Assembly (NCBI RefSeq): GCF_023701745.1
Contig: NZ_JAJOZB010000001.1
Coordinates: forward strand, 1,488,001-1,552,000
Direction: 5' to 3'
DNA length: 64,000 nt
From: Streptomyces sp. RKAG293
GTDB taxonomy: Bacteria > Actinomycetota > Actinomycetes > Streptomycetales > Streptomycetaceae
The notes beneath the pieces were generated by a model that did no database searches, had not been told where the DNA came from, and saw nothing but the letters and a program-made list of their open reading frames with translations. Below are positions 1-8,164 of this stretch, in pieces. The position numbers and the translations under genes were made by a program. Within the stretch, counting starts at the first letter, position 1. The number at the start of each line of letters is the position of its first letter.

Positions 1-548
1 AGAGGGCCACAATCTGACCTGGTCAGGGCTGGTCGTCAGGCTCACCGTGCCGGTCGTCCAGTTCCGCTGACCCCTGAACAGGATCGGGAAGCCGTGGTGC
101 GGCTGTTCGACCTGCATACGGTCGGAGGATCCCCCGACGCCGCCTGCGGACGGCGAGGGCTGACCAGTCGCGCCGGGTCGTCATCCAGGCCATCATCTCC
201 GACCGGGCCCATCGTGCGGCCGTACTTCAGCGCCGGCTGATCTGCCTGGTCCACAGCAACGCCCCCGACATTCCATTCGACCCGGCCGGCGCCATGCCCG
301 TCATGTGGAACAGCGACGAATGGCTGGACGCCTTCTGGTTCGTCCACGAGGCGTGCACGGGGGAATGAACCCTGACATCGTTCGGGAACGCCGCGGTCAG
401 CCGGGACATGACCAGCGCGATAACGGCGTGCCGGTCTCGGCGGGCAACCGTTTCGGAGGCGGTCAGGCCCAGCGGGCGGGGCGGCGCAGACCGGCATGGT
501 GGGCAGACCGATCAGCAGAATCGGAAGAGCGCGTGGTCGTCTCTCGGC
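1..548 (+). other. Left-edge stretch with gene-tail remnants, no intact gene
   Basis: Two short reading frames without a start can be seen on the plus strand. One enters from the left edge and stops at 68-70, ending in LTVPVVQFR. The other stops at 366-368 and ends in a protein-like stretch that includes MPVMWNSDEWLDAFWFVHEA. Its upstream part (about 78-180) is arginine-rich and looks out of frame, which suggests a frameshifted or truncated gene. I do not recognise the family. From 369 to 548 I see nothing I can support. Confidence 0.3.
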
Positions 549-1409
549 TCAGGCGGTTTCAGGCCGTCGGAACGCGTCGGCGTTGCGCGCGCACCAGTCC
601 GCGAAAGTCCGCGGCTTGCGTCCGAGTAGTCGCTCGACGGTGTCCGTCCGGAACCCGATGGTGTCGGCGCGCATGAGGTTGAAGCCCTCGGTGACGGCTT
701 CGGCGAGTGCCTGGGGTGCCCCGTTGGGGAAGCGGAACCGTACGGCCTCGTCCGGTGTGGTCACTTCTCGGACCTCGATGTCGCGGCCGATCGTCTGGGA
801 GATGACCCGAACCTGCTCGGTGACGGTGAACGTCTCATCGCCGGTGAGGACGTACTCCTTGTCCTGGTGGCCGGCCTCGGTGAGGACGAGGGCGGCGACC
901 GCGGCGATGTCCGCGGGGTCGATCGGCGCGTAGCGGCCCGGGCCGACCGGGTCGAGGACGTTTCCCTCGCGGATGGTGGGTAGCCAGTCGAAGGCGTTGG
1001 TCATGAAACCGCCGGGCCGAAGGAATGTGGCGGGTATTGCGGAGGCGCGGATGATCTCCTCGCGTTCGTGATGCCAGCGGGCCATCGCGGGCAGCGGGTC
1101 AAGGGCGACGTGGAGGGAAGACAGGTGCACGATGTGGCTCACCCCGGCGGCCTCGGCCGCGGCGATGGCGGCGGCGGTGTAGTCAGTGCCGATGCCCTGG
1201 GTGAGCAGGAAGAGTTTGTCGACGCCGGCGAAGGCCGGCGTCAGTGTAGAGGGATCCCCCAGGTCGCCGACGGCGCGCTCGGCGCGGTCGGACAGTCCGG
1301 CAGCGCGGGCGGGGTCGCGGACGAGGAGACGAAACTTCGCGCCCTTCGCGTCGAGTTCGCAGGTGAGTTCACGGCCGATGTGCCCGGTGGCTCCGGTGAC
1401 CAGTATCAT
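549..1409 (-). CDS. NmrA-like NAD(P)-binding oxidoreductase (atypical SDR)
   Basis: The 286-residue protein opens with a Rossmann nucleotide-binding motif, MILVTGATGHIGRE, followed by the NmrA-type stretch RLLVRDPAR and the strand HIVHLSSLH. It lacks a classical YxxxK pair, as is usual in NmrA/quinone-oxidoreductase-type atypical short-chain dehydrogenases, which act as NAD(P)H-dependent reductases or redox sensors in the cytoplasm. I chose the ATG at 1407-1409 because the Rossmann strand starts there; an upstream extension to 1517 would add 36 residues with no family character and would overlap the inverted repeat. It is divergent from a MarR regulator, a common regulator/target arrangement in actinomycetes. 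The substrate is unknown. Confidence 0.85.
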   Translation of the reverse strand: MILVTGATGHIGRELTCELDAKGAKFRLLVRDPARAAGLSDRAERAVGDLGDPSTLTPAFAGVDKLFLLTQGIGTDYTAAAIAAAEAAGVSHIVHLSSLHVALDPLPAMARWHHEREEIIRASAIPATFLRPGGFMTNAFDWLPTIREGNVLDPVGPGRYAPIDPADIAAVAALVLTEAGHQDKEYVLTGDETFTVTEQVRVISQTIGRDIEVREVTTPDEAVRFRFPNGAPQALAEAVTEGFNLMRADTIGFRTDTVERLLGRKPRTFADWCARNADAFRRPETA

Positions 1410-1534
1410 CGTGGCTTCCCAAAGTCGTTTGCCGTCTAACGAATCGCAAGGAACGTTAGCCGGTGAATGATTAGCCGTCAATCGACTTGCTTGCGGCTCG
1501 GGCATCCGCTTCCGCACATCACCGAAAGGCCCCG
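1410..1534. promoter_or_regulatory. Divergent promoter region with inverted-repeat operator
   Basis: Between the NmrA-like gene and the MarR gene, CTAACG (1436-1441) and CGTTAG (1454-1459) form a perfect 6-bp inverted repeat with a 12-bp spacer. TTAGCCG occurs at 1456-1462 and again at 1471-1477. The spacing of the arms fits a winged-helix dimer, so this is the likely MarR operator controlling both genes. The assignment is inferred from geometry only. Confidence 0.5.
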
Positions 1535-1990
1535 ATGGCAGAGTTCCTGGACCTGCACGGCAGAACGTCGAAGGTCCTCCGAGCCCTGGCCGACGCGGCC
1601 ATGCGACGCCATGGGCTGCACGTCGGACAGAACTACCTGCTCGCGGCGCTGTGGGAGCGTGATGGCAGCACGCCAGGCGAGGTCGCCGCCGCGCTGAACG
1701 TCACGACGCCCACCGTCGTCAAGATGGCTGACCGGATGACCGCCTCCGGGCTGCTCACCCGTCGCCGTGATGACCGGGACAACCGCCTCGTCCGGCTCTG
1801 GCTCACCGACGCGGGGCGTGCGCTGCAGCAACCGGTCGCAGCGGAACGGCGGTTGATCGAGGAGAAGGTCACGGCGGATCTCACCGAGACCGAACGTGAA
1901 TCCCTCTTGACCGCCCTGGCGAAGGTCCATCGGGCGGCGAGCGAGCTACTGCGCGAGCCCATCGATTACGGCGACTCCGCCATCACCTGA
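1535..1990 (+). CDS. MarR-family transcriptional regulator
   Basis: The 151-residue protein has the winged-helix layout of MarR: a recognition helix in GEVAAALNVTTPTVVKMADR, then the wing LLTRRRDDRDNRLVRLWLT with the DxRDxR signature and LTDAGR after it. Helices on both sides would form the dimer interface. I start it at ATG 1535, which has GAAAGG six bases upstream, rather than at 1487, whose extra 16 residues have no helix-forming character. MarR proteins are usually repressors released by small phenolic or oxidising ligands. Here the likely targets are itself and the divergent NmrA-like gene, through the inverted repeat at 1436-1459. Confidence 0.88.
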   Translation: MAEFLDLHGRTSKVLRALADAAMRRHGLHVGQNYLLAALWERDGSTPGEVAAALNVTTPTVVKMADRMTASGLLTRRRDDRDNRLVRLWLTDAGRALQQPVAAERRLIEEKVTADLTETERESLLTALAKVHRAASELLREPIDYGDSAIT

Positions 1991-2217
1991 CACTCCCGCG
2001 CCCCCTATCTGAACAGATCCGACAAGCACGAAGACGGCTTCCTGCCCACTGACTTCCTCGGTCCCCGGAGGATGCCTTGGGCTGCGCGGCCGGCCACTAC
2101 CTCTCAACCCCGAGAAGCCACACACAACAATGAAGCCGTATCCGCCCCTGGTAGCGGGCCTGGCTGCGGTCCAACAGATAACCGCGCCCCGGTCGGGTTG
2201 CGGCGTAAATTGTGCCG

Positions 2218-2684
2218 ATGACCGAATCCCTGCCGCCTGGCGGCGCTGTGCTCGATGCGGACGAACTGGAAGCCCGCTGGGCGGATGCCTGGCGTCCGGA
2301 ACAAGTCGCGGAGCGGTTGAGCGGGATCGATGCGCCCTGGTGCGTCGCGGCGGGGTGGGCGCTGGATCTGTTCCGCGGGGGGCAGTCGCGGCCACACGGC
2401 GATCTCGAGATTGCGTGCCTGCGGCGGTGTTCCCGGAGATCCGGGACCGCTTCCCCGAGTGCGTGTTTGACGCGGTGGGTTCGGGGCGGGTCCGCCCGGG
2501 GGCGGGAGCTGAAGCGCTGGCGGCCACGTACCAGACCTGGCTGCGGGATCCGGCGAGCGGTCAGTTCCTGTTTGACGTCTTCCGCGAGCCGCACGAGGGC
2601 GGGACGTGGATCTGCCGGCGGGATGAGTTGGGACGGGCCGCACCAGTAGATGGCCAAGGGCGATCTACTGCTCTGACCGCATAG
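2218..2684 (+). pseudogene. Frameshifted aminoglycoside-adenylyltransferase-like nucleotidyltransferase
   Basis: Translation from ATG 2218 gives the nucleotidyltransferase stretch PWCVAAGWALDLFRGGQ followed by HGDLEIA, the region that normally carries the catalytic acidic pair of ANT(2'')/LinB-like enzymes. At about 2415 the frame is lost. The expected continuation (PAAVFPEIRDRF, then a segment with LFDVFREPHEGG) lies in the next frame and runs to a stop at 2682-2684. Restoring one G, so that GCGTG reads GCGGTG, rejoins the halves. The C-terminus after TWICRRDE also departs from the family and looks truncated. This is therefore a decayed gene, unless the deletion is a sequencing error. Family members transfer AMP to small substrates; no activity is expected here. 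Confidence 0.7.
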
Positions 2685-2716
2685 GTTCGCCGGGTTGGCC
2701 GGTCTAACCTGGCTCC

Positions 2717-3220
2717 ATGACGGGGCAAGTGAGCACGGTGGTGCTGATGTGCGGTCTTCCCGGAGCGGGCAAGACCACCTACGCGATGGATCTGGTGCGA
2801 CGCGGTTACGCCCGGCTGTCGATCGACGAAGTGGTCTGGCAACGGCTCGGGCAGCGCGACGCCGGCCTGGTGCTGGAATCTGAGGCGTTCGACCGGCTCA
2901 AGGAAGTGATCCGCCGCGAGCAACGGCAGGAACTGGTCGAGCTGATGCTGGCCGGGCGTGACGTGGTGGTGGACTACAGCTTCTGGAGTCGGGCCGCCCG
3001 CGACGACTACAAGGCGCTGATTGAAAGCCACGGTTGCCAATGGGAACTGGTCCACCTCAAGGCTGACCGGACGACGCTGGAGCGCCGCCTCGAAGTACGG
3101 AGCGGCGTAGAGGGTGCCAATGCCGTCACCGTGGATGAGACGCTGTTCAACCGCTACCTGGCCAACTTCGAGGAACCGAGGGGAGAGGGTGAGCGGGTCG
3201 TCATGCAGTCCTCGACGTGA
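2717..3220 (+). CDS. P-loop ATPase / small-molecule kinase-like protein
   Basis: The 167-residue protein starts with a strand and the Walker A motif GLPGAGKTT (about residues 13-21). LSIDEVVW and a Walker B-like VVVDYSFWSRAARDDY follow. This is the layout of AAA_33/zeta-toxin-like and gluconate-kinase-like P-loop kinases, which phosphorylate small molecules or nucleotide sugars. No antitoxin gene is visible beside it, so a toxin role is not supported. TAACCT at 2705-2710 lies six bases before the ATG and could be a -10 element, giving a leaderless mRNA. It follows the decayed nucleotidyltransferase. The substrate cannot be told from the sequence. Confidence 0.75.
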   Translation: MTGQVSTVVLMCGLPGAGKTTYAMDLVRRGYARLSIDEVVWQRLGQRDAGLVLESEAFDRLKEVIRREQRQELVELMLAGRDVVVDYSFWSRAARDDYKALIESHGCQWELVHLKADRTTLERRLEVRSGVEGANAVTVDETLFNRYLANFEEPRGEGERVVMQSST

Positions 3221-3244
3221 GGATCTGAAGCCGTTCGGCGGGGG

Positions 3245-3376
3245 TGGGACGCCCGCCCCAGCCCTGCAGGCAACTTTTACTACGCCTCCATGCCCCACAT
3301 GGTCGCCGGTGACTACAACGGCGACGGCCGCGACGACCTCGGCGTCATGTACGGCTATGGCACCGCGGGTCGGTGA
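3245..3376 (+). pseudogene. Fragment of an FG-GAP/VCBS-repeat protein
   Basis: A plus-strand frame without a start encodes VAGDYNGDGRDDLGVMYGYG and then stops at 3374-3376. DYNGDGRDDL is the calcium-binding FG-GAP signature found in secreted, multi-repeat beta-propeller proteins. Only one repeat is left, with no signal peptide or upstream domain. It is either the 3' scar of a deleted gene or a piece brought in by recombination. It overlaps the 3' end of the minus-strand membrane-protein gene. Confidence 0.5.
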
Positions 3377-3635
3377 TCGGTGATACGGGCGGCCAGGGGG
3401 TTGGGGCGGCTGAGGGTGGTGGCCAGGAGTAGTCGTATGGTGGCGGGCTCCAGGGGGCTTGGGCGGGCGGGAGTTTGAACGGTCCTGCCCGGTTGGCCAT
3501 GAGGATCAGCATCGTCGCCGCGACGAGCAGGGTGATGACGATGAGGGCAAGGCCGAGAGGGTTGCGGGGGTTGTAGTAGTAGCGGCTGGTTCCCCAGTTG
3601 CTTCGCTTGAAGACCGGCTCGTCGTCGTCATGCAC
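3345..3635 (-). CDS. Small single-pass membrane protein
   Basis: This 96-residue protein begins MHDDDEPVFKRSNWGTSRYY. It has one clear transmembrane helix, ALIVITLLVAATMLILMA (about residues 30-47), and a proline-rich tail (PPYDYSWPPPSAAP). Small proteins of this type, acidic or basic at the front, with one membrane helix and a proline-rich end, are frequent in Streptomyces and have no assigned role. The last residues are read across the FG-GAP fragment, so the natural C-terminus may have been replaced when that fragment was joined. Confidence 0.55.
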   Translation of the reverse strand: MHDDDEPVFKRSNWGTSRYYYNPRNPLGLALIVITLLVAATMLILMANRAGPFKLPPAQAPWSPPPYDYSWPPPSAAPTPWPPVSPITDPRCHSRT

Positions 3636-3920
3636 AGGCTGTGTCCCAGGTCGAAGACTGGCCGGGGCCCGCGCCTCCGGCGGGCTTCCGCTCGCCCCCG
3701 CCGGGAGCTGATGGCACTTTGGTCAGGCGGCGCAGCCGGCCACCTTCCGGGCTGCCGGGAAGTACGCCCCGCCGGGGTCGGTCGCGGCGGTGACGACTGA
3801 ATGACGTCCCTCGTCCTAACCGACTGACCAGCAGACATGACAGAGCGTCAAATTCCGGCCGTGGCAAGCAGATTGCGGGTGAATTGCCGTCCGGGAAGGC
3901 GAGTTGGCGACCGGAAAGGG

Positions 3921-3950
3921 TTGACGTCGAAAGCTGGTCTAGTCCAATGT
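3921..3950 (+). promoter_or_regulatory. Candidate promoter with DasR-like (dre-type) palindrome
   Basis: TTGACG at 3921-3926 resembles a -35 box. TGGTCTAGTCCA at 3935-3946 is a 12-bp palindrome with one mismatch and closely resembles the DasR-responsive element core (TGGTCTAGACCA) known from aminosugar and chitin genes of Streptomyces. It would sit between -35 and a weak -10 (CAATGT, 3945-3950), a position suited to repression. The next plus-strand gene is the decarboxylase at 4286. DasR control is inferred from the motif alone. Confidence 0.35.
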
Positions 3951-4119
3951 TGAGCCCAGGGTCCGTGCGCGTGTCCAGCCTCTCGAGGGGTGCGTCCGCC
4001 GCCCACCGACCGTCATGGGCTCCACGAAAGTGGTGCCCAGCGCGCCGGGAGTCGACCCTGGATTCGTCGTGCCCTCGATCCGCCCCCCGCCACCGAAGAC
4101 CCGAGCCTGGAAGGACCGC

Positions 4120-4260
4120 ATGACCGAGTCCGACCGACACCTGCACCATCTTCACCACCGCTACCCGTCCCGCAGAGTGTCCGCAATTGCCCCGAGAATG
4201 CCGTCAGGGCGGTCCAGGTCCAGGACCTTGCGAGGGTGTCCGCCTTCGCAAGGAACGTGA
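4120..4260 (+). CDS. Short histidine-rich ORF, possible leader peptide
   Basis: ATG 4120 follows GGAAGG by five bases and opens a 46-residue frame starting MTESDRHLHHLHHRY. Five of the eight residues after Arg6 are histidine. The rest is basic and serine-rich without family character. It ends 25 bases before the decarboxylase start. It could be an attenuator leader sensing histidine charging, or simply a chance frame with a good ribosome binding site. I do not recognise it. Confidence 0.25.
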   Translation: MTESDRHLHHLHHRYPSRRVSAIAPRMPSGRSRSRTLRGCPPSQGT

Positions 4261-4285
4261 ACATGACCCGAGCGCGGAGATAGAC

Positions 4286-5608
4286 ATGGCACGCCAACAG
4301 CAATCAGGGCCGGCCATAGGCCCTCACCGACGCGGCCCGGACGGCCGAAGCCACGGGCATCGGCCAGGTACTGCGATGAGGAGACCGGGACCGGCCCCGA
4401 TCAGTGCGGCTCTGCACGCCGCCCTCGCGACCGAGTCCGAGGACCGGATCATCTACGACCTCGCCGGGATCGGCGAGCGGTACAGGTCACTGACCGAGGA
4501 ACTACCAGGCGTCGACGTCCGGTTCGCAATGAAGGCGTGCCCGGTCGACGAGGTGTTGACCCACCTGGTGGCGCAGGGCGCGGGCTTCGACGCGGCGAGT
4601 CCCAACGAGATCGCTCAGGCGGTCAGGACCGGCGTGTCACCGGGTCGGATCCACTACGGCAACACCGTCAAGTCCGACCGGAACATCGCCGAGGCGTACC
4701 GCCTGGGTGTCAGGGACTTCGCGACCGACAGCCTGGAGGACGTCGCCGCGATCGCGACCCACGCTCCGGGCGCCCGGATGTTCTGCCGGCTGGCCACCAG
4801 CGGGGAGGGCGCGCTCTGGGGGCTCAGCCGGAAGTTCGGTTGCTCGGCTGCCGACGCGGTGCTCGTCCTGGAGGCCGCGCGGGCGGCGGGACTGTCACCG
4901 GCCGGGGTGTCGGTGCACGTCGGCTCGCAGCAGATGACGTGCGACGCCTGGCGGGAGGCCTTCCATCGCATCGGCGACCTGCTGGTGAGCCTGCGGCGGA
5001 GCGGGATCCTGCTGGACCACGTCAACCTCGGCGGCGGCCTGCCCGCCCTCGGCTATCTGGACCGCCGGGGCAACCCGCTCGACCCGCCGCTGGACAAGAT
5101 GTTCGTGGTGATCCGGGAGGGCATGCAGCGGCTGCGGGAGATCTCCGGCTCCGAGCTGGACTTCGTCATGGAGCCGGGCCGCTACCTGGTCGCCGACCAG
5201 GGCGCGATCAAGGCGCACGTCCTCCGCCTGTCGTCGCGCCGGCAGCTCGACGGCGAGCGCGAGTACTGGCTCTACCTGAGCTGCGGGAAGTTCAACGGCC
5301 TCTACGAGATGGACGAGCTGCAGTACCGGCTGGTCTTTCCGTCCCACCGGGACGGGGAGTACGTTCCGGCCGTCGTCGCGGGCCCCAGCTGCGACAGTGA
5401 CGACGCCTACGCCCAGGAGCACAGTCGGGTCCAGGTGCCCAGGGCGGTCGCCTCCGGAGATCCGGTGTGGATCCTCTCCAGCGGCGCCTACGCGACGAGT
5501 TACATGACCCAGGGGTTCAACGGCTTCGATCCGCTTCCGTGCGGTTGGACCGCCGGTGAGCCCGAAAGATCCGCGGTGACGGACGACGAGGCGAGTCCGC
5601 CGGCCTGA
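4286..5608 (+). CDS. Fold-type III PLP-dependent decarboxylase (ornithine/diaminopimelate family)
   Basis: The 440-residue protein carries the landmarks of alanine-racemase-fold amino-acid decarboxylases: FAMKAC with the PLP lysine K83, VSVHVGSQ, the phosphate loop NLGGGLP, EPGRYLVADQG, and the C-terminal GPSCDSDD, whose C369 matches the active-site cysteine of ornithine decarboxylase. GAYATSYMTQGFNGF near the end matches the DAYT-type signature. It should remove the alpha-carboxyl group of an amino acid in the cytoplasm; the substrate (ornithine, lysine, arginine or a modified amino acid) is open, and related Y4yA-type PLP proteins are an alternative. Start 4286 has GGAG six bases upstream; ATG 4376 is a weaker alternative. 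The genes that follow are on the same strand and closely spaced, which suggests a biosynthetic operon. Confidence 0.85.
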   Translation: MARQQQSGPAIGPHRRGPDGRSHGHRPGTAMRRPGPAPISAALHAALATESEDRIIYDLAGIGERYRSLTEELPGVDVRFAMKACPVDEVLTHLVAQGAGFDAASPNEIAQAVRTGVSPGRIHYGNTVKSDRNIAEAYRLGVRDFATDSLEDVAAIATHAPGARMFCRLATSGEGALWGLSRKFGCSAADAVLVLEAARAAGLSPAGVSVHVGSQQMTCDAWREAFHRIGDLLVSLRRSGILLDHVNLGGGLPALGYLDRRGNPLDPPLDKMFVVIREGMQRLREISGSELDFVMEPGRYLVADQGAIKAHVLRLSSRRQLDGEREYWLYLSCGKFNGLYEMDELQYRLVFPSHRDGEYVPAVVAGPSCDSDDAYAQEHSRVQVPRAVASGDPVWILSSGAYATSYMTQGFNGFDPLPCGWTAGEPERSAVTDDEASPPA

Positions 5609-5720
5609 TCCCCCGCGGGCACGCTCCGGCCGTTCGCCGCCACCGGCGCGAAACGCGCGTGCCATACGCCCGCCTGACCCACATGGCCCACCTGACCCAC
5701 CCGTTTTCTGGAGTTCCTAC

Positions 5721-6782
5721 ATGCCCGCCCCCGATCAGTATCTTCACCGAGCCGCCTCCCGCCGCCCGTACTTCAGTGCGGACGGCGAGACGTACCTCGC
5801 GCCGACCCCGCTCAGGGACCTCCGCAAGGAACAGCCCCTGCGCGTGCTCTCCGAGGCGGACCTCGCCTTCTGGCAGACCTACGGCTATGTCGTGGTCAAG
5901 GAGGCGGTCCCCGCCGAGTCCGCCAGGAGCCTGCTGGACTTCGCCTGGGACTTCCAGGGCCTCGACCCGAACCGTCCGGACACCTGGTACGAGCAGCGGC
6001 CCTACCGTGACGAGCTGGACCGCCATCTGCACGTCTACGGCTTCGTCGAGGCGTACCACCACCAGCTGGTCTGGGACAGCCGGCAGACGCAGCGCGTCTA
6101 CGACGCCTTCGCCGACGTCTGGGACTGCGAGGAGCTCTGGGTCACCCTCGACCGTCTCAACCTCAACCCGCCCAACATCAAGAACCGTGACCGCGCCCTC
6201 ATCGAACCCACCGACAAGGGCTTCGACATCGAACTCCACTGGGACATCGACAGCACGCTCGGCGTCATACCGCAGCGGGTGCAGGGCATCATCGCGCTCA
6301 CCGACACCCGGCCCGACCACGGCGGCTTCCAGTGCAACCCCGAGCTGTTCCGCCGGTTCGACGAGTGGAAGCTCGGCCAGCCTGCCGACCGCGATCCGAT
6401 CCGGCCCGCCGTCGACCGGGACGCATACCCGGTGGTCCGGCCGGAGCTGTCCGCCGGCGACCTGCTGATCTGGAACGGCGCCCTGGCCCACGGCGTCGCC
6501 CGCAACACCTCCGAGAACGGCGTCCGGGCGGTCCAGTACGTCTCGATGATGCCCGCTCTGGAGGAGAGCGAGCAGCTACGCCGCTCCCGGATCAGCTCCT
6601 GGGAGACCCTCAGCACTCCGGACTGGAACGGAACCCTGGTCGGCGACGCCGTCACGCACGAGTCGCTCCGGTACAAGGCCGCCGAACTCAACGAGCTCGG
6701 AGAGAAGTTGCTGGGCCTCACCTCCTGGCACGGAACCTCCGGGCACGGAACCTCCGGGCACGGAACGGAGTCCGCACAGTGA
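5721..6782 (+). CDS. Phytanoyl-CoA-dioxygenase-like Fe(II)/2-oxoglutarate oxygenase
   Basis: This 353-residue protein has the iron-binding facial triad of the PhyH superfamily: HWD at residues 173-175 (H173, D175) and a distal histidine in NGALAHGVAR (H257), with R261 as a candidate 2-oxoglutarate anchor. LIWNGALAHG is typical of the family. Members hydroxylate, halogenate or desaturate small molecules and are common in natural-product pathways. The start ATG 5721 follows the decarboxylase by 112 bases. The C-terminus is a threefold HGTSG repeat encoded by 15-bp tandem units (about 6727-6768). The stop overlaps the next start (GTGA), so the two genes are probably translationally coupled. The likely substrate is the decarboxylase product or an intermediate carrying it. 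Confidence 0.82.
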   Translation: MPAPDQYLHRAASRRPYFSADGETYLAPTPLRDLRKEQPLRVLSEADLAFWQTYGYVVVKEAVPAESARSLLDFAWDFQGLDPNRPDTWYEQRPYRDELDRHLHVYGFVEAYHHQLVWDSRQTQRVYDAFADVWDCEELWVTLDRLNLNPPNIKNRDRALIEPTDKGFDIELHWDIDSTLGVIPQRVQGIIALTDTRPDHGGFQCNPELFRRFDEWKLGQPADRDPIRPAVDRDAYPVVRPELSAGDLLIWNGALAHGVARNTSENGVRAVQYVSMMPALEESEQLRRSRISSWETLSTPDWNGTLVGDAVTHESLRYKAAELNELGEKLLGLTSWHGTSGHGTSGHGTESAQ

Positions 6783-8161
6783 GTCTCCGCACAGTGGGTC
6801 GTGGTACCGACCTGCGCAGGATCTGCCTGACCCTTCCCACCAACCGGGCCTGCACCGCGACCATCGCCGACATCGGCGAGGAGGCCGCCTACGCCGCCGG
6901 GCGGTTCGACGTCGAGGTCCACCTGCTGATCCTCGACTCCTCCGACGCCTCGACGTTCGCCGATCACGCCAAAGCCGTCGACGCACTCCCAGCTGTGCCG
7001 AACGTGATCGTGCACCACCTCGGCGAGGCGCGGCAGCGCGACTTCCTGCGGGAGGTGATCAAGCGCTCCGGTCAGGCCGAACCCGAGCTGCTGCTCGACC
7101 TGATGCTGCCGGCCGCCGTCTCCTACGGAGCCTGCACCAACCGGGCCTTCCTGCTCGCCGCCGCACTCGGCTGCGAGTCGATCCACCGCCGGGACTCGGA
7201 CAGCGGCTACCAGACCCTGGACGGCAAGCCGGTCTTCCCGATCCACCACGAGCTGCTGTCCCTCGGGAAGCCGGGGGCCGACGCCGCCGACGGCGTCACC
7301 GAGAACGCGCTGGACCCGGTGCACGGCCGGAAGCCGGTGTCGATGGTGGGCGGATCGTTCGTGGGTGAACTGTCGGTCGACGTCAGCGAGATCAAGGAGA
7401 CCGACCCCGGGATCTACCACGACGTGGTCAGCCTGTGGGCCCCGCCCGAGTGGCCGGCGGAGGAGGTCCAGGGCCTGGTCCAGGAGTCGTTCATCGGCGC
7501 CGGCACCGAGCCGTTCAGCGTCGACCGGTCGGTGCTGGACGTCCCGGACATCTGGCGGTTGGACATGTGCAACATCGGCTTCGACCGCGAGTTGTACGAG
7601 CGCGTCCCGCTGCCGCCCGCGACCGACACGATCGGCAGCGACTACTTCCTGCTGCACGTCGTCCGTCATGCCCCGCTGCCCGCGGTCGTGCACAACCGCC
7701 ACATCGTCAACTTCTACACCGCGGAGCGGCGGACCGGCAGCGGATTCACCGACTACCAGGTGCGGTTCGTGAAGTTCCTGCTGTCGATGCTCTATCTCCA
7801 TCCCGTCTACTTCGACCTGGAGGAAGCCGGTCCGGCACTGCTCGACCCGCAGCATCATGTGCGCGCCGCCTCGATATCCGGCTTCGTCCGGCGGTCCACC
7901 GGTGCGGACCGCACGGAGAACATCCGGCGGCTGGACGTCATCGACCGCTGCTACCGGCAACTCGGCCGCAAGTACGCCGAGTTCGCCGACCATCTGGTGC
8001 CGCTGCGGCAGGGACTGCTCGACCGGGCCCAGGTCGACACCGAGCACTTCGCGCTGCTGATCGACGCGTGGCGTCCACTGGTGGCGGCGAGCAGAGCCGT
8101 CGGTCGACCCACCGGTCAGTCCACCAGTCGATCCACCGGTCGATCCACCGGAAGGGCTTGA
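6779..8161 (+). CDS. Conserved protein of unknown function with a DXD-like motif
   Basis: A GTG at 6779-6781 overlaps the preceding stop and starts a 460-residue protein, beginning RICLTLPTNRACTATIADIG after a short lead. HRRDSDSGYQ near the middle resembles the DXD metal/nucleotide-sugar motif of GT-A glycosyltransferases. A later IGSDYFLLHVVRH and the N-terminal alternation of strands and helices fit the same reading, but the match is weak. I recall similar Streptomyces proteins annotated only as a domain of unknown function (DUF6271); this was not checked. The end is a low-complexity STGRSTGRA tail from 12-bp repeats (about 8109-8151). Gene coupling places it in the same pathway as the oxygenase. 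Confidence 0.7.
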   Translation: MSLRTVGRGTDLRRICLTLPTNRACTATIADIGEEAAYAAGRFDVEVHLLILDSSDASTFADHAKAVDALPAVPNVIVHHLGEARQRDFLREVIKRSGQAEPELLLDLMLPAAVSYGACTNRAFLLAAALGCESIHRRDSDSGYQTLDGKPVFPIHHELLSLGKPGADAADGVTENALDPVHGRKPVSMVGGSFVGELSVDVSEIKETDPGIYHDVVSLWAPPEWPAEEVQGLVQESFIGAGTEPFSVDRSVLDVPDIWRLDMCNIGFDRELYERVPLPPATDTIGSDYFLLHVVRHAPLPAVVHNRHIVNFYTAERRTGSGFTDYQVRFVKFLLSMLYLHPVYFDLEEAGPALLDPQHHVRAASISGFVRRSTGADRTENIRRLDVIDRCYRQLGRKYAEFADHLVPLRQGLLDRAQVDTEHFALLIDAWRPLVAASRAVGRPTGQSTSRSTGRSTGRA

Positions 8162-8164
8162 AGA

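Larger units (their letters stand above)
3636..4285. other. 650-bp leader region upstream of the decarboxylase cassette
   Basis: No conventional gene is supported here. Two items are listed separately: a promoter-like element with a 12-bp palindrome (3921-3950) and a short histidine-rich frame (4120-4260). The stretch from 3636 to about 3900 shows no coding or structural signal that I can support. Confidence 0.4.

Noticed and set aside
1..368. Transposase or IS remnant at the left edge
   Set aside because: No DDE residues, terminal inverted repeats or target duplications can be seen; only anonymous gene tails.
2717..3220. Zeta-type toxin of a toxin-antitoxin pair
   Set aside because: The P-loop fits, but there is no small antitoxin gene beside it and general small-molecule kinases share the motif.
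6098..8047. 649-codon minus-strand frame
   Set aside because: It is antisense to the oxygenase and the DXD protein, which are coupled and have family motifs.
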